NCBI GenBank assembly: GCA_927362715.1
Contig: CAKMIX010000003.1
Coordinates: 85,696-149,695 of the forward strand
DNA: 64,000 nucleotides
Reading direction: 5' to 3'
Origin: an uncultured Clostridia bacterium
GTDB taxonomy: Bacteria > Bacillota > Clostridia > Oscillospirales > Acutalibacteraceae
A program made the position numbers and the translations under genes. Below the pieces are notes generated by a model. The model saw only the letters and a program-made list of their open reading frames with translations. It did no database searches and was not told the DNA's origin. Positions 1 through 7,935 of the stretch are shown here, in pieces. How positions within the stretch are numbered: position 1 is the stretch's first letter; every line of letters starts with the position of its first letter.

Positions 1-49
1 GAACGATGGGTACATCGATGTGCTGGACATCTTCAACGGCAGAAAGTAA
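1..49 (+). CDS. 3' end of an upstream gene (partial)
   Basis: Only the last 15 codons are inside the window. The frame starting at base 2 reads NDGYIDVLDIFNGRK and stops at TAA 47-49. A good intrinsic terminator follows 27 bases later, which supports this being a real gene end. Too little is visible to name the product. Confidence 0.5.
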   Translation, partial: NDGYIDVLDIFNGRK

Positions 50-75
50 CTATTCTTGCGGTTTCTGTGTGCACA

Positions 76-108
76 CCCCGCAGCGTTTCGGCGCTGCGGG
101 GCTTTTTT
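76..108 (+). terminator. Intrinsic terminator of the upstream gene
   Basis: A perfect 10-bp stem (76-85 with 92-101) closes a 6-base loop and is followed by six T residues (103-108). It separates the partial gene from the GH4 operon promoter that begins seven bases later. Confidence 0.9.
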
Positions 109-114
109 CGCCCC

Positions 115-143
115 TTGACACGCCGGGCGGAATCTCGTATATT
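115..143 (+). promoter_or_regulatory. Sigma-A type promoter of the GH4-PfkB operon
   Basis: TTGACA at 115-120, a 17-base spacer and TATATT at 138-143. It lies between the preceding terminator and the GH4 start at 186, so it is the natural promoter for the sugar operon. No obvious operator palindrome was seen. Confidence 0.85.
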
Positions 144-185
144 GTATTTATTCGTATACATTATTTATGCAGGGAGGAAGCAGCT

Positions 186-1550
186 GTGAAACTTACAGTG
201 ATCGGCGGGGGCGGCGTGCGCTCTATGTTCTTAGCAAAAAGCATTGCGCAAAAGGCGGAAACACTGCATATCGACCATCTCTGCTTTATGGATAACGATC
301 CCCAAAAGCTGCGCATTTACGGCGGCATGGCCAAGCAGGTGGCGGCGCGCCTTTGCCCGGCGCTTGACTTTACCTTGACGGAAAACGCCGAAGAAGCCGT
401 TCGCGATGCGGATTATGTCATCACCACCATCCGTGTGGGCGGCGATGATATGCGTGTGCGTGATGAACGCATTGCACTCGGCCACGGCATTCTCGGGCAG
501 GAGACCACAGGCGCCGCCGGTTTTTCGTTTGCCATGCGCAGTGTGCCCGCGCTCGCAGCGTATTGCGAGCTGATCCGCAAATACGCAAAGCCCGGCGTGA
601 TAGTGTTCAATTTCACGAATCCTGCGGGTGTTGTGTCGCAGACGCTGCGCGATATGGGCTATGATTTTACTTACGGCATCTGTGACGCGCCCTCCGGGAT
701 GCTGCGCTCATTTGCACTGCTTTACGGCGCCGACCCTGCCAAGATCCGCGGCGAGGTCTATGGGCTCAACCACCTTTCCTATTTCAAAAGCATCACGCTT
801 GACGGACGGGAGATCCTCCCGGAGCTGATCGAAAACAACGCAGCCTATGAAAAAACGGATCTGCGCTATTTTGAAAAGGATCTGCTGCGCGACCGCGGCT
901 GCATTTTGAACGAATACCTTTATTATTTCTATTACCGTGAGCAGGCGGTGCAGAATATTTTGCATGCCAAGCAAACGCGCGGCGAACAGATCGCCGAGAT
1001 CAACCGCCATATGACCGCAGAATTGTCGGCATTAGATCCGGAAACGGATTTTGACGAATCTTTATGCGTATTCAATCATTGGTACGGGATGCGCGAAAAC
1101 AACTACATGGCGGAGGAAACGGGTATCCGCCGTAAAACGCCGTGGTCGTTTGACATTTACACGCCCGACGAGGGCGGCTACGCGGGTGTGGCGCTCTCCT
1201 TTATCCGTATCGCACAAAGCGGTAAGCCCGACAGCATGATCCTGTGCGTGCCGAACGAAGGTGCTATCGACGGACTTTTGGATAGCGACGTGGTCGAGAT
1301 CACCTGCACGGTCACAGCGGACAGCTGCACCCCGCACAAAATGGGCAGGGTGGACGAGCAGAATTTGGAGCTGATCCGCCGTGTCAAAAACTATGAGCGG
1401 CTCGCGTCGCTTGCATTGCGCACCAAAAGCCATGCAGCGGCGGTGCAGGCGTTGACGCTGCATCCGCTGGTCAATTCGTATTCTCTTGGGAAAAAACTGA
1501 CACAGGAATATATCGAACACAACAAGGACTATTGCGATGGCTGGGAATAA
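186..1550 (+). CDS. Family 4 glycoside hydrolase (6-phospho-glycosidase type)
   Basis: A 454-residue protein of the GH4 family, which are NAD+- and Mn2+-dependent glycosidases, often acting on 6-phosphoglucosides, alpha-galactosides or galacturonides in the cytoplasm. The N terminus carries a Rossmann dinucleotide motif (VIGGGGVRS), and the middle has the family stretches FNFTNPAG and GICDAPSG, whose Cys is the expected metal ligand. I chose GTG 186 rather than an earlier ATG because GGAGG lies just upstream and the NAD-binding strand begins there. The stop overlaps the PfkB kinase start by 14 bases, so the two are co-transcribed. Which sugar is cleaved cannot be read from the sequence. Confidence 0.88.
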   Translation: MKLTVIGGGGVRSMFLAKSIAQKAETLHIDHLCFMDNDPQKLRIYGGMAKQVAARLCPALDFTLTENAEEAVRDADYVITTIRVGGDDMRVRDERIALGHGILGQETTGAAGFSFAMRSVPALAAYCELIRKYAKPGVIVFNFTNPAGVVSQTLRDMGYDFTYGICDAPSGMLRSFALLYGADPAKIRGEVYGLNHLSYFKSITLDGREILPELIENNAAYEKTDLRYFEKDLLRDRGCILNEYLYYFYYREQAVQNILHAKQTRGEQIAEINRHMTAELSALDPETDFDESLCVFNHWYGMRENNYMAEETGIRRKTPWSFDIYTPDEGGYAGVALSFIRIAQSGKPDSMILCVPNEGAIDGLLDSDVVEITCTVTADSCTPHKMGRVDEQNLELIRRVKNYERLASLALRTKSHAAAVQALTLHPLVNSYSLGKKLTQEYIEHNKDYCDGWE

Positions 1551-2475
1551 AGCGTTTGCCGCAGGCATCGGCAGCACGAATATAGATTTATTGTATACGG
1601 GGCTGAAAAACCTTCCCGCCGAGGGTGAGGAGGTTTATGCCGACGGCTTTTCTCTGCAGCTCGGCGGCGGCGCGCCTGCCACGCTGCTGCTGCTCTCTAA
1701 GCTCGGCGTACCCGTAAAAATCATAACGGAGCTGGGCGATGACCTGTTTTCACAGTTCGCCCGTGCGCAGTTTGCCGCCAATGGCGCAGAGCCTGTCAAC
1801 CTGTATACAGATGCCGGCATGCCGTTGAATATTTCGTCCTGCCTTGTTACGGCGCGCGACCGCAGCTTTGTGTCTTACGGTCCCGGAAACCCGCGTGCGG
1901 ACGAGGCGGCACAGGCGGCAGCGCTGGAGGCTTCTCAGGGTGCAAAGGTGATGCTCATGCAGCCGGGCGGGTTCCTTCCCGTCTATGAAAAGCTCAAGGC
2001 GCAGGGGACGACGCTGCTATTCGACTGCGGCTGGAGCGAGGATCTTTCTCTCGAAAAATACCGCCCCTATTTGGAACTTGCCGATTATTACACGCCGAAC
2101 CAAAAAGAAGCGTGTAAATTGACGAACACAAGCACCCCGCAGGCGTCGGCAGAAGTGCTTGCGCAGTATTTAGACCGTGTGCTCGTCAAGCTGGACCGCG
2201 ACGGCTGCTTAGGGTATGAAAACGGCGAAATGTTCACCGTGCCGCCCGTTTCTTTCGGTAAAGCCGTGGATGCTACGGGCGCGGGGGATGCGTTTTCGGC
2301 GGGATTTGCGTATGGGCTTTTCCACGGGTATGCGTTTGCGGACTGCCTGCTTTTGGGGAACATCACGGGCGGCAAATGCGTGAGTGCCGTCGGGTGCTTG
2401 GGTGCCTCCCTGACGGAAGCGGAACTGCTGGAGCGGTTCCGGAACGAACGGGAAAAACGCGGTATTTGCGTTTAG
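1537..2475 (+). CDS. PfkB-family sugar kinase
   Basis: A 312-residue ribokinase/fructokinase-fold protein that should phosphorylate a sugar or nucleoside with ATP. The N-terminal glycine-rich region (LQLGGGAPA) and the C-terminal signature DATGAGDAFSAGF, containing the anion hole and catalytic Asp, are both intact. It starts inside the last codons of the GH4 gene, so translation is probably coupled. The pair suggests a route in which a glycoside is cleaved and the freed sugar phosphorylated, which is inference. A convergent terminator follows. Confidence 0.88.
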   Translation: MAGNKAFAAGIGSTNIDLLYTGLKNLPAEGEEVYADGFSLQLGGGAPATLLLLSKLGVPVKIITELGDDLFSQFARAQFAANGAEPVNLYTDAGMPLNISSCLVTARDRSFVSYGPGNPRADEAAQAAALEASQGAKVMLMQPGGFLPVYEKLKAQGTTLLFDCGWSEDLSLEKYRPYLELADYYTPNQKEACKLTNTSTPQASAEVLAQYLDRVLVKLDRDGCLGYENGEMFTVPPVSFGKAVDATGAGDAFSAGFAYGLFHGYAFADCLLLGNITGGKCVSAVGCLGASLTEAELLERFRNEREKRGICV

Positions 2476-2495
2476 ATATTTCGGATTGATTACGA

Positions 2496-2533
2496 ACAAC
2501 GCCTTACACTTAAAAAGTGTAAGGCGTTGTTTT
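2496..2533. terminator. Bidirectional terminator between convergent genes
   Basis: A perfect 15-bp stem (2496-2510 with 2516-2530) has a 5-base loop and ends in TTTT on the plus strand. It serves the PfkB operon and probably the lipoprotein gene arriving from the other side. Confidence 0.85.
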
Positions 2534-2557
2534 GTGACAATGCATTGTGCGGCGCGG

Positions 2558-3562
2558 TCAAACCGTATGTGCCTGTAAATACGCATGAATCAACGGCAGA
2601 ACTTCCTCGTCGTATTCGCCGAAGATACTCATATTTTCACGGTTGAAGCCGTGTCCCGCCCCCTCGATCACATGCAGCTCGGCGTGCGCATACGTATCCG
2701 CCGCGCGCTGCGAATACGAAAGCGGAACTACCGGGTCTGCCGAGCCGTGTAAAATCAGAACGTCGCGGGTATAGCCACGGATATTTTCATATACGTCGAA
2801 CCCATGCAGCGCGCGCACATATTCACGCCCGACGGGCATCCCCGACATGGCAAAAGCGCTAAGCTGCAGGTCTGAAATCTGACCGGGGTCCCGGAAAAAA
2901 TTTGTGATCTGCTCCGCCATGCTGAACCCCGGGTACATGAGGATCAGTCCGCGGATCTCCGAAGGATGGCGTGCCGCGGTCAAAGCGGAAACAAGTCCGC
3001 CCTGGCTTGTACCCAGCAGGAAGATATTGTCTTTGTCGATGCCGTCCATCGCTTCAAAACGGCGCAGTACGGCTTCCAAATCCGAAACCTCCGTGAATAC
3101 GGTCATATCGGTCGTTTCGCCGTCACTTTTGCTGTTTGTGCTTCCGCCGCAGAAATCGAAGCAATATGCGGCATAGCCGTTTTGCGCAAGGTCGATGCAA
3201 TAGGCGTTCATCGACGCATGCGTCAGTGAGAAGCTGTGCGATAATAGGACGACAGGCAGAGGCGTGGGTGCGCTTTTTGGCAAATACAGCTTGCCGTAAA
3301 TATCGTTTTCCCCGTTTTTGCACCAAAGCTCCTGTACCGAATAAGCATACGGTATGCCTACTTCCCGGTTCGGCGTAGACGTCTGGGGCTTTGTTGTTTG
3401 TGCGGCAGAGGCGGTCGCCTGCGGTTGCGTTTCTGACAGTGCTGCCGAAACCGTAGTGCCGGGCGAAGCAGGTGTGGTTACAGCCGTTTCCGGCTGATTG
3501 CCGCATCCCGCAAGCGACAGCAGAAAAGCAAAGCCAATGAATAAAGCGAAACTTTTTTTCAT
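2558..3562 (-). CDS. Lipoprotein alpha/beta hydrolase
   Basis: A 334-residue lipoprotein: the signal ends in the lipobox LAGC, followed by a long Thr/Ser/Ala-rich linker and an alpha/beta-hydrolase domain. The nucleophile elbow is GTSQGG, the acid loop HGSADPVVP and the base GAGH, so the triad looks complete. The extended track ORF begins 12 codons earlier, but ATG 3562 has GAGGG upstream and starts the signal peptide. It is probably an outward-facing esterase or peptidase of the dienelactone-hydrolase/S33 type; the substrate is unknown. Confidence 0.85.
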   Translation of the reverse strand: MKKSFALFIGFAFLLSLAGCGNQPETAVTTPASPGTTVSAALSETQPQATASAAQTTKPQTSTPNREVGIPYAYSVQELWCKNGENDIYGKLYLPKSAPTPLPVVLLSHSFSLTHASMNAYCIDLAQNGYAAYCFDFCGGSTNSKSDGETTDMTVFTEVSDLEAVLRRFEAMDGIDKDNIFLLGTSQGGLVSALTAARHPSEIRGLILMYPGFSMAEQITNFFRDPGQISDLQLSAFAMSGMPVGREYVRALHGFDVYENIRGYTRDVLILHGSADPVVPLSYSQRAADTYAHAELHVIEGAGHGFNRENMSIFGEYDEEVLPLIHAYLQAHTV

Positions 3563-3836
3563 AGTACCCTCGTTATGCTCCCTTACAGAATGTGTCAAAA
3601 TTACCCGATCCCATCATAGCGCCCATATCGCTGGAAGTCAAGGGTATTCAAAGCGTAAAATACGGGTTCCCGCAAAGCGCATTTTTGGCGGATTCTTCAA
3701 AAATTTGTAACGACTTTACCTCTGATTATTTCAAGCCTGTTTGTTCCGCAAAATACAAAGCTATAATTTGGTTTTGCCGGCTCTTATTTTAATTGAATGC
3801 TTTGTATGCATCGCGCTGCTGAATTCCTTTCCGGCA
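3563..3836. other. Intergenic stretch, no gene seen
   Basis: This roughly 270-base AT-richer stretch should hold the minus-strand promoter of the lipoprotein gene. A TATAAT-like hexamer is present near 3768 on the plus strand, but no gene lies downstream of it. I see no conserved RNA or reading frame here. Confidence 0.4.
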
Positions 3837-3912
3837 TCCGCAGACAAAAAAAGAATACCCCGTCATCTTCCGACGGGGTATTGCTTCTTTGGAGCGGCTG
3901 ATGGGAGTCTCC
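3837..3912 (-). repeat. Distal copy of the tRNA-Gly 3' end plus terminator repeat
   Basis: This copy is closely similar to 3962-4038. Both contain, in plus-strand order, CATCCGCA, an A-rich run, a hairpin with arms AATACCCCGTC and GACGGGGTATT, TTCTTTGG, and the last 20 or so bases of tRNA-Gly. The hairpin here is 3854-3864 with 3872-3882. The tRNA part (3892-3912) covers CCA, acceptor 3' strand and half of the T arm, then diverges. It looks like a tRNA pseudogene remnant or an old attachment site. Confidence 0.8.
3845..3882 (-). terminator. Second, distal tRNA-operon terminator
   Basis: An 11-bp stem (3854-3864 with 3872-3882) has a 7-base loop and, read on the minus strand, is followed by a T-run (complement of 3845-3853). 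It backs up the proximal terminator at 3974-4011. Confidence 0.75.
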
Positions 3913-3961
3913 CCCGGACTGTTTTTTGCGCGCTGCGGCGCGCCGTCCTGTTCTCCTCCAC

Positions 3962-4038
3962 ACATCCGCAAACCAAAAAACAAATACCCCGTCGGGGGAC
4001 GACGGGGTATTGGTTCTTTGGAGCGGCTGATGGGAGTC
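3962..4038 (-). repeat. Proximal copy of the tRNA-Gly 3' end plus terminator repeat
   Basis: This is the functional copy of the repeat, continuous with the intact tRNA-Gly gene. The two copies are separated by only about 49 bases of GC-rich sequence. Confidence 0.8.
3974..4011 (-). terminator. Terminator of the tRNA-Pro/tRNA-Gly operon
   Basis: An 11-bp stem (3983-3993 with 4001-4011) is followed on the minus strand by a T-rich run. It lies eight bases beyond the encoded CCA of tRNA-Gly. Confidence 0.85.
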
Positions 4039-4092
4039 GAACCCACCTGTCAAGCTTGGGAAGCTTGCATTCTACCGATGAACTACAGCCGC
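4019..4092 (-). tRNA. tRNA-Gly (anticodon CCC)
   Basis: The minus strand folds as a cloverleaf: acceptor GCGGCTG pairs with CAGCCGC, the discriminator is T as usual for glycine, and the anticodon arm CAAGC/GCTTG closes the loop TTCCCAA with anticodon CCC. The T loop GGTTCGACTCC is standard and CCA is encoded (4019-4021). It is transcribed after tRNA-Pro. Confidence 0.95.
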
Positions 4093-4097
4093 ATATG

Positions 4098-4129
4098 CGA
4101 ATGACGCGGCAAAACGCGCGCGTCATTCG
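4098..4129 (-). other. Hairpin spacer between two tRNAs
   Basis: A perfect 11-bp inverted repeat (4098-4108 with 4119-4129) fills the gap between tRNA-Pro and tRNA-Gly. There is no T-run, so it is more likely a processing signal in the joint precursor than a terminator. Confidence 0.5.
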
Positions 4130-4132
4130 ATT

Positions 4133-4208
4133 TGGTCCGAGTGGCGAGACTTGAACTCACGGCCTCTTGACCCCCAGTCAAGCGCGCTACCAGCTGCGCC
4201 ACACCCGG
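4133..4208 (-). tRNA. tRNA-Pro (anticodon GGG)
   Basis: Acceptor CCGGGTG pairs with CACTCGG (one G-U pair), the discriminator is A and CCA is encoded. The anticodon stem CTTGA/TCAAG closes the loop CTGGGGG with anticodon GGG. It is the first gene of a two-tRNA minus-strand operon. Confidence 0.95.
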
Positions 4209-4372
4209 ATATACTGCATTTGCCGAAGGCATCGGCAAACTGCTCGAATATAGTAGCACAAGATTCAGAAATTTGCAAGAGGATTTTTACATTTTTCCGT
4301 ATTTTTGTGCTTTTCGGCTTCGGGAAAGCTGCGCACAGGCGGATTTCGCATATTTCCTTTTCGATTTTCAAA

Positions 4373-4401
4373 TTGACAAAGCAGACGTACACTTTTATAC
4401 T
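4373..4401 (+). promoter_or_regulatory. Promoter of the DUF5054/GH38-like gene
   Basis: TTGACA at 4373-4378, 17-base spacer, TATACT at 4396-4401. Transcription would begin about 50 bases before the AAAGGAG ribosome site and ATG at 4456. Confidence 0.85.
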
Positions 4402-4455
4402 GAACATAAAGTTATGTGCGGCTATTGTGCAAGCGCCGCCAAAAGGAGCATCCGC

Positions 4456-6528
4456 ATGAAAAAGATCATCGTTGTTTCCAAGACCCATTTGGATCTTGGG
4501 TTTACGGATTTCGCCTCTGTGGTTTGTGAAACGTATCGCAACACCTATATTCCAAACGCGATTTCTCTTGCACGGGAACTCAACACGCCGCAGCATAAGC
4601 GGTTTATTTGGACAACGGGTTCCTGGATTTTACAGGACACGCTGCAAAACGGGACGAAAAAGCAAAAAGAGGCGTTGGCCGCCGCGCTTCAGCGCGGGGA
4701 CATCGTGCCGCATGCTCTGCCGTTTACCACGCACACCGAGCTTTTGGATGCGGATACGCTTGAATACGGTTTGTCCATCGTGGAAAAACTGGATAAGCTA
4801 CGTGGAAAGAAGACCATCGCCGCCAAAATGACCGATGTGCCCGGGCACACGAAAGCGCTCGTGCCGCTGCTTGCGAAGCACGGCATCAAGCTTTTGCACC
4901 TCGGCGTCAACGGCGCGTCCGCGCTCGCCAAAGTCCCGCCGTGTTTTTTGTGGAAATGCGGTGGCGCCGAAGTGGTCGTGATCTATTCTGGCGATTACGG
5001 CGGCGCGTTTCAAGACCCGCGCGTCGAAGAGGTTTTGTATTTTGACCATACGCTCGACAATCACGGTACGCCGAGCGCGGACCATATCCTCAAAAAGCTG
5101 AAAGCGATCGAACAACAGTTCCCCGGCTATACGGTCGAAGCGGGTACGATGGACGAAATAGCGGAAGTGCTTTGGGAAAAGCGGCACGACCTGCCCGTTG
5201 TCACCGAGGAGATCGGCGATACCTGGATCCACGGCAGTGCCGCCGATCCATACAAATCCGCCGCTCTGCGCGAACTTATGGTACGCAAAAGAAAGTGGCT
5301 TGCCGACGGCTCCACGACGCGGGAAAGTGCAGAATATGCCGGGTTTAGCGACGCGCTGTTGTGTATTGCGGAGCATACCTGCGGCATGGATATGAAAAAA
5401 TATTTTTCCGACTATGAGCACTACTTAAAGCCGGATTTCGAAGCCGCGCGGAAAAAAGACTGTGTGCATGTGCACCATCCGTTCCGCGACTTCCCGCAGA
5501 ATTTTCTGGTGGTGATAGGAAGGCTTGCGCGTGAAAAAAAGCTCTGCTCGTACAGCACCATGGAGCAAAGCTGGGCGGAGCAGCGCGCCTATGTGCAAAA
5601 GGCGTTGGATGCCCTTTCGCCCGCGCACAAAAAAGAGGCGTTGTCTGCGCTCGCTGCGCTTCGTCCCGAGCAGCCCGAAGAGATAACGGACGCAGCCTCG
5701 CTGCAAGCGCACGCGCCGCTTGTCTGCGGCAAATGGCAGCTTACGCTCAACGAACTCGGCGGCATCGAAAGTCTGACCTGTAATGGGAAAGAAGTTTTGC
5801 GCCAAAACGACAGCCCGCTTTGTGAATACCGTTCGTTCGGTGCGGAGGACTATGACTACTGGCTGCAGCACTATACCCGCAACATCAAAGAAACCTACGC
5901 CTGGGCAGTTGGGGATTTTGCCCGCCCGCTGCTTAAATATGTTTCGGGGAAATACCCGACAGGCAGATTCCCTTATACCTGTACGGCAGCGTCCGCGCCG
6001 CAGGTCACGGACAGTATGGCGGAAATCACCCTGCATTTGACCTGCGATAAAGCGGTGTGCGAGCAGCTTGGCGCGCCGCGGCTCGTGCAGGTCGTTTACC
6101 GCCTGACCGATGCGGGGCTTCAAATGGAGGTGTCGTGGTTCGGCAAGGACGCGAACCGCTTGACGGAAGCGTTTTACCTGCACCTGTTCCCCGCAAAAGG
6201 GGGCTTTACCGTCCGTAAGCTCGGCACGTACCTTTCGCCGTTCGATGTGGTGTCCATGGGCTCGCGCAGCCTGCACGCCGTCGAGTGCGCAAATTTACAA
6301 ACCGAGGACGGGACGTTCGAGCTTCGCAGCCGTCACGCGCCGCTGCTGTGCCTTGGCAAAGGTAAAATTTTGGAGTTCGACGACAAAACAGAGGATATCG
6401 AACGCGACGGGATCACCTACATTCTCCAAGATAACGTTTGGGGCACGAATTTCCCGCTGTGGTACTCGGACAATGCGCGCTTTGTATTCACCGTGCGCGA
6501 AGCGGAAGCCGATGCTGCGGAAAAATAA
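4456..6528 (+). CDS. Large GH38-like (DUF5054-type) protein
   Basis: A 690-residue cytoplasmic protein. It opens with KIIVVSKTHLDLGFTDFA, the His-x-Asp pattern that starts the metal-binding site of alpha-mannosidase-like (GH38) and DUF5054 proteins. Next come WTTGSW, a region rich in catalytic-type Asp/His (HALPFTTHTEL, MTDVPGHTK) and a C-terminal beta-rich half. ATG 4456 was chosen because AAAGGAG sits eight bases upstream and the upstream extension is non-coding in character. It is probably a glycosidase acting on a plant or host oligosaccharide; substrate unknown. It is preceded by its own strong promoter and has no operon partner. Confidence 0.7.
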   Translation: MKKIIVVSKTHLDLGFTDFASVVCETYRNTYIPNAISLARELNTPQHKRFIWTTGSWILQDTLQNGTKKQKEALAAALQRGDIVPHALPFTTHTELLDADTLEYGLSIVEKLDKLRGKKTIAAKMTDVPGHTKALVPLLAKHGIKLLHLGVNGASALAKVPPCFLWKCGGAEVVVIYSGDYGGAFQDPRVEEVLYFDHTLDNHGTPSADHILKKLKAIEQQFPGYTVEAGTMDEIAEVLWEKRHDLPVVTEEIGDTWIHGSAADPYKSAALRELMVRKRKWLADGSTTRESAEYAGFSDALLCIAEHTCGMDMKKYFSDYEHYLKPDFEAARKKDCVHVHHPFRDFPQNFLVVIGRLAREKKLCSYSTMEQSWAEQRAYVQKALDALSPAHKKEALSALAALRPEQPEEITDAASLQAHAPLVCGKWQLTLNELGGIESLTCNGKEVLRQNDSPLCEYRSFGAEDYDYWLQHYTRNIKETYAWAVGDFARPLLKYVSGKYPTGRFPYTCTAASAPQVTDSMAEITLHLTCDKAVCEQLGAPRLVQVVYRLTDAGLQMEVSWFGKDANRLTEAFYLHLFPAKGGFTVRKLGTYLSPFDVVSMGSRSLHAVECANLQTEDGTFELRSRHAPLLCLGKGKILEFDDKTEDIERDGITYILQDNVWGTNFPLWYSDNARFVFTVREAEADAAEK

Positions 6529-6546
6529 AATTTAAAAAAATCGGAA

Positions 6547-6575
6547 TTGACAAAATTCGTGCCGCATGGTAGAAT
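6547..6575 (+). promoter_or_regulatory. First (leader) promoter upstream of carAB
   Basis: TTGACA at 6547-6552, 17-base spacer, TAGAAT at 6570-6575. It sits only 18 bases after the previous stop codon and drives the leader peptide and attenuator before carA. Confidence 0.85.
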
Positions 6576-6615
6576 TTAAAAAATTTGCGCGGCACGCGGG
6601 AAAGGAATCGAAACG

Positions 6616-6720
6616 ATGCACGGCTTTTTTCAAAAATCCCGGCAAAATTTGTCCGTCTTTCCCTTTGCATCGGAGGGCGCTTTTTCCGTTTCCGTTTTTC
6701 CTTTTCCCATTTGTTTTTAA
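6616..6720 (+). CDS. Putative carAB leader peptide, Phe-rich
   Basis: A 34-codon frame starts at ATG 6616, about nine bases after AAAGGA, and stops at TAA 6718-6720. Eight of its 34 residues are Phe, and the second half is mostly Phe, Pro, Ser and Val. Its last 40 bases (6681-6720) are 34 pyrimidines, 25 of them T. The stop codon touches the base of the terminator stem at 6720, so a ribosome finishing the peptide would block that stem. This is the geometry of the enterobacterial pyrL/pyrBI attenuator, in which slow transcription at low UTP lets the ribosome catch up. No homology is claimed; the layout is the evidence. Confidence 0.6.
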   Translation: MHGFFQKSRQNLSVFPFASEGAFSVSVFPFPICF

Positions 6721-6749
6721 AGCGGCGGTTTTACCGTCGCTTATTTTTT
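6720..6749 (+). terminator. carAB leader attenuator terminator
   Basis: A 10-bp stem (6720-6729 with 6733-6742, one G-U pair) with a 3-base loop, followed by ATTTTTT. It lies about 100 bases before carA and directly abuts the leader-peptide stop codon. Confidence 0.75.
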
Positions 6750-6780
6750 GGCGCGCGGCGAAAATACAGCGGCAATTCGG

Positions 6781-6809
6781 TTGAAATCCGATGGATTGTA
6801 TGCTACAAT
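6781..6809 (+). promoter_or_regulatory. Second promoter of carAB, downstream of the attenuator
   Basis: TTGAAA at 6781-6786, 17-base spacer, TACAAT at 6804-6809 with an extended TG two bases upstream of it. Transcripts from here skip the leader and terminator, so carAB would have a basal level plus a controlled level. Confidence 0.75.
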
Positions 6810-6852
6810 AAACTGTTGAAATGTGTGTATTCGGAAAGGATCGGTGAAGGCT

Positions 6853-7935
6853 TTGAAGGCGTACTTAATGCTGGAGGACGGCTCCGTCTATGAAGGACAG
6901 GCGCACGGCGATTTTCGGGAGACGGTGTGTGAAGTTGTATTTAACACCTCCATGACGGGCTATGTGGAGATATTGACCGACCCTTCGTATGCCGGGCAGG
7001 GCGTTGTGATGACCTACCCGATGATCGGCAACTACGGGATCTCCCGCGAGGACTTTGAAAGCGAACGGCTGCAGCCGAGCGCCTTTTTAGTGCACGAGCT
7101 GTGTGACACGCCTTCCAATTTCCGCTGCACCGATACGATCGAAAATCTTTTAAAAGAATTCGGCATCCCCTGTATGTCGGGGCTCGACACGCGCGCCGTC
7201 GTCAAAAAGCTGCGCGAATCGGGTACCATGCGCGGCGTGCTGACCGGCGACATTTCCGACAAAGACCGCCTAATGCAGGAAATCTATGCCTACAAGCAGG
7301 AAGGGCTTGTGGAAAGTGTCTCCTGCAAGGCACCGTATGTAGCAGGCAAAGGCAATACAGGCGCGAAGATCGCACTTTACGACTTCGGCACAAAGCGTAA
7401 TATTGTGGAAAGTCTTGCTTCGCGCGGGTGCGAGGTTACGGTGTACCCTGCGTGGACAAGCGCCGAAACCGTGCTTTCTACGCATCCCGACGGCGTGATG
7501 CTCTCCAACGGCCCGGGCGACCCCGCCGCTTGCGTAAACATCATCCGCGAGATCCGTAAGATCTACAACTACGGCGTGCCGACCTTTGCCATCTGTCTCG
7601 GACATCAGCTGACCGCGCTTGCTGTCGGCGGCGAGACGGAGCGCATGAAATACGGTCACCGCGGCGCGAACCATCCGGTCAAATTCCTGCATGAGGATCG
7701 CACCTACCTTTCCTCGCAGAACCACGGTTATATGGTAAAGGCCGAGGGTCTGCCGCAAAACGCCGAGGTGCACTGCGTCAACGTCAACGACGGCACGGTG
7801 GAGGGCATCCTTTACCACGGCAAGCCGATTTTCACGGTGCAGTTCCACCCGGAGGCGAATGCAGGTCCGCGCGACACGGCGTTCCTGTTTGATAAATTCC
7901 TGAAAATGGCGGCGGAGGGCAGATACGATGATTGA
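6853..7935 (+). CDS. carA: Carbamoyl-phosphate synthase small subunit
   Basis: A 360-residue glutaminase subunit that feeds ammonia to CarB for arginine and pyrimidine synthesis. The N-terminal CPSase small-chain domain (YLMLEDGSVYEG, GMTGYVEILTDPSY-like region) is followed by a class I amidotransferase domain with LSNGPGDP, the nucleophile motif ICLGHQL and the His-Glu of FHPEA. The start is probably TTG 6853, giving MKAYLMLEDG as in the family; the GTG at 6844 lies too close to AAAGGA. It overlaps carB by eight bases. Confidence 0.95.
   Translation: MKAYLMLEDGSVYEGQAHGDFRETVCEVVFNTSMTGYVEILTDPSYAGQGVVMTYPMIGNYGISREDFESERLQPSAFLVHELCDTPSNFRCTDTIENLLKEFGIPCMSGLDTRAVVKKLRESGTMRGVLTGDISDKDRLMQEIYAYKQEGLVESVSCKAPYVAGKGNTGAKIALYDFGTKRNIVESLASRGCEVTVYPAWTSAETVLSTHPDGVMLSNGPGDPAACVNIIREIRKIYNYGVPTFAICLGHQLTALAVGGETERMKYGHRGANHPVKFLHEDRTYLSSQNHGYMVKAEGLPQNAEVHCVNVNDGTVEGILYHGKPIFTVQFHPEANAGPRDTAFLFDKFLKMAAEGRYDD

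Noticed and set aside
5425..6276. 283-codon minus-strand frame
   Set aside because: Antisense to the GH38-like gene, Arg/His-rich with no motifs.
6547..6860. PyrR-binding site in the carAB leader
   Set aside because: I looked for the UCC-G-GAGG type loop of PyrR attenuators and found no convincing match; the leader-peptide layout explains the region better.
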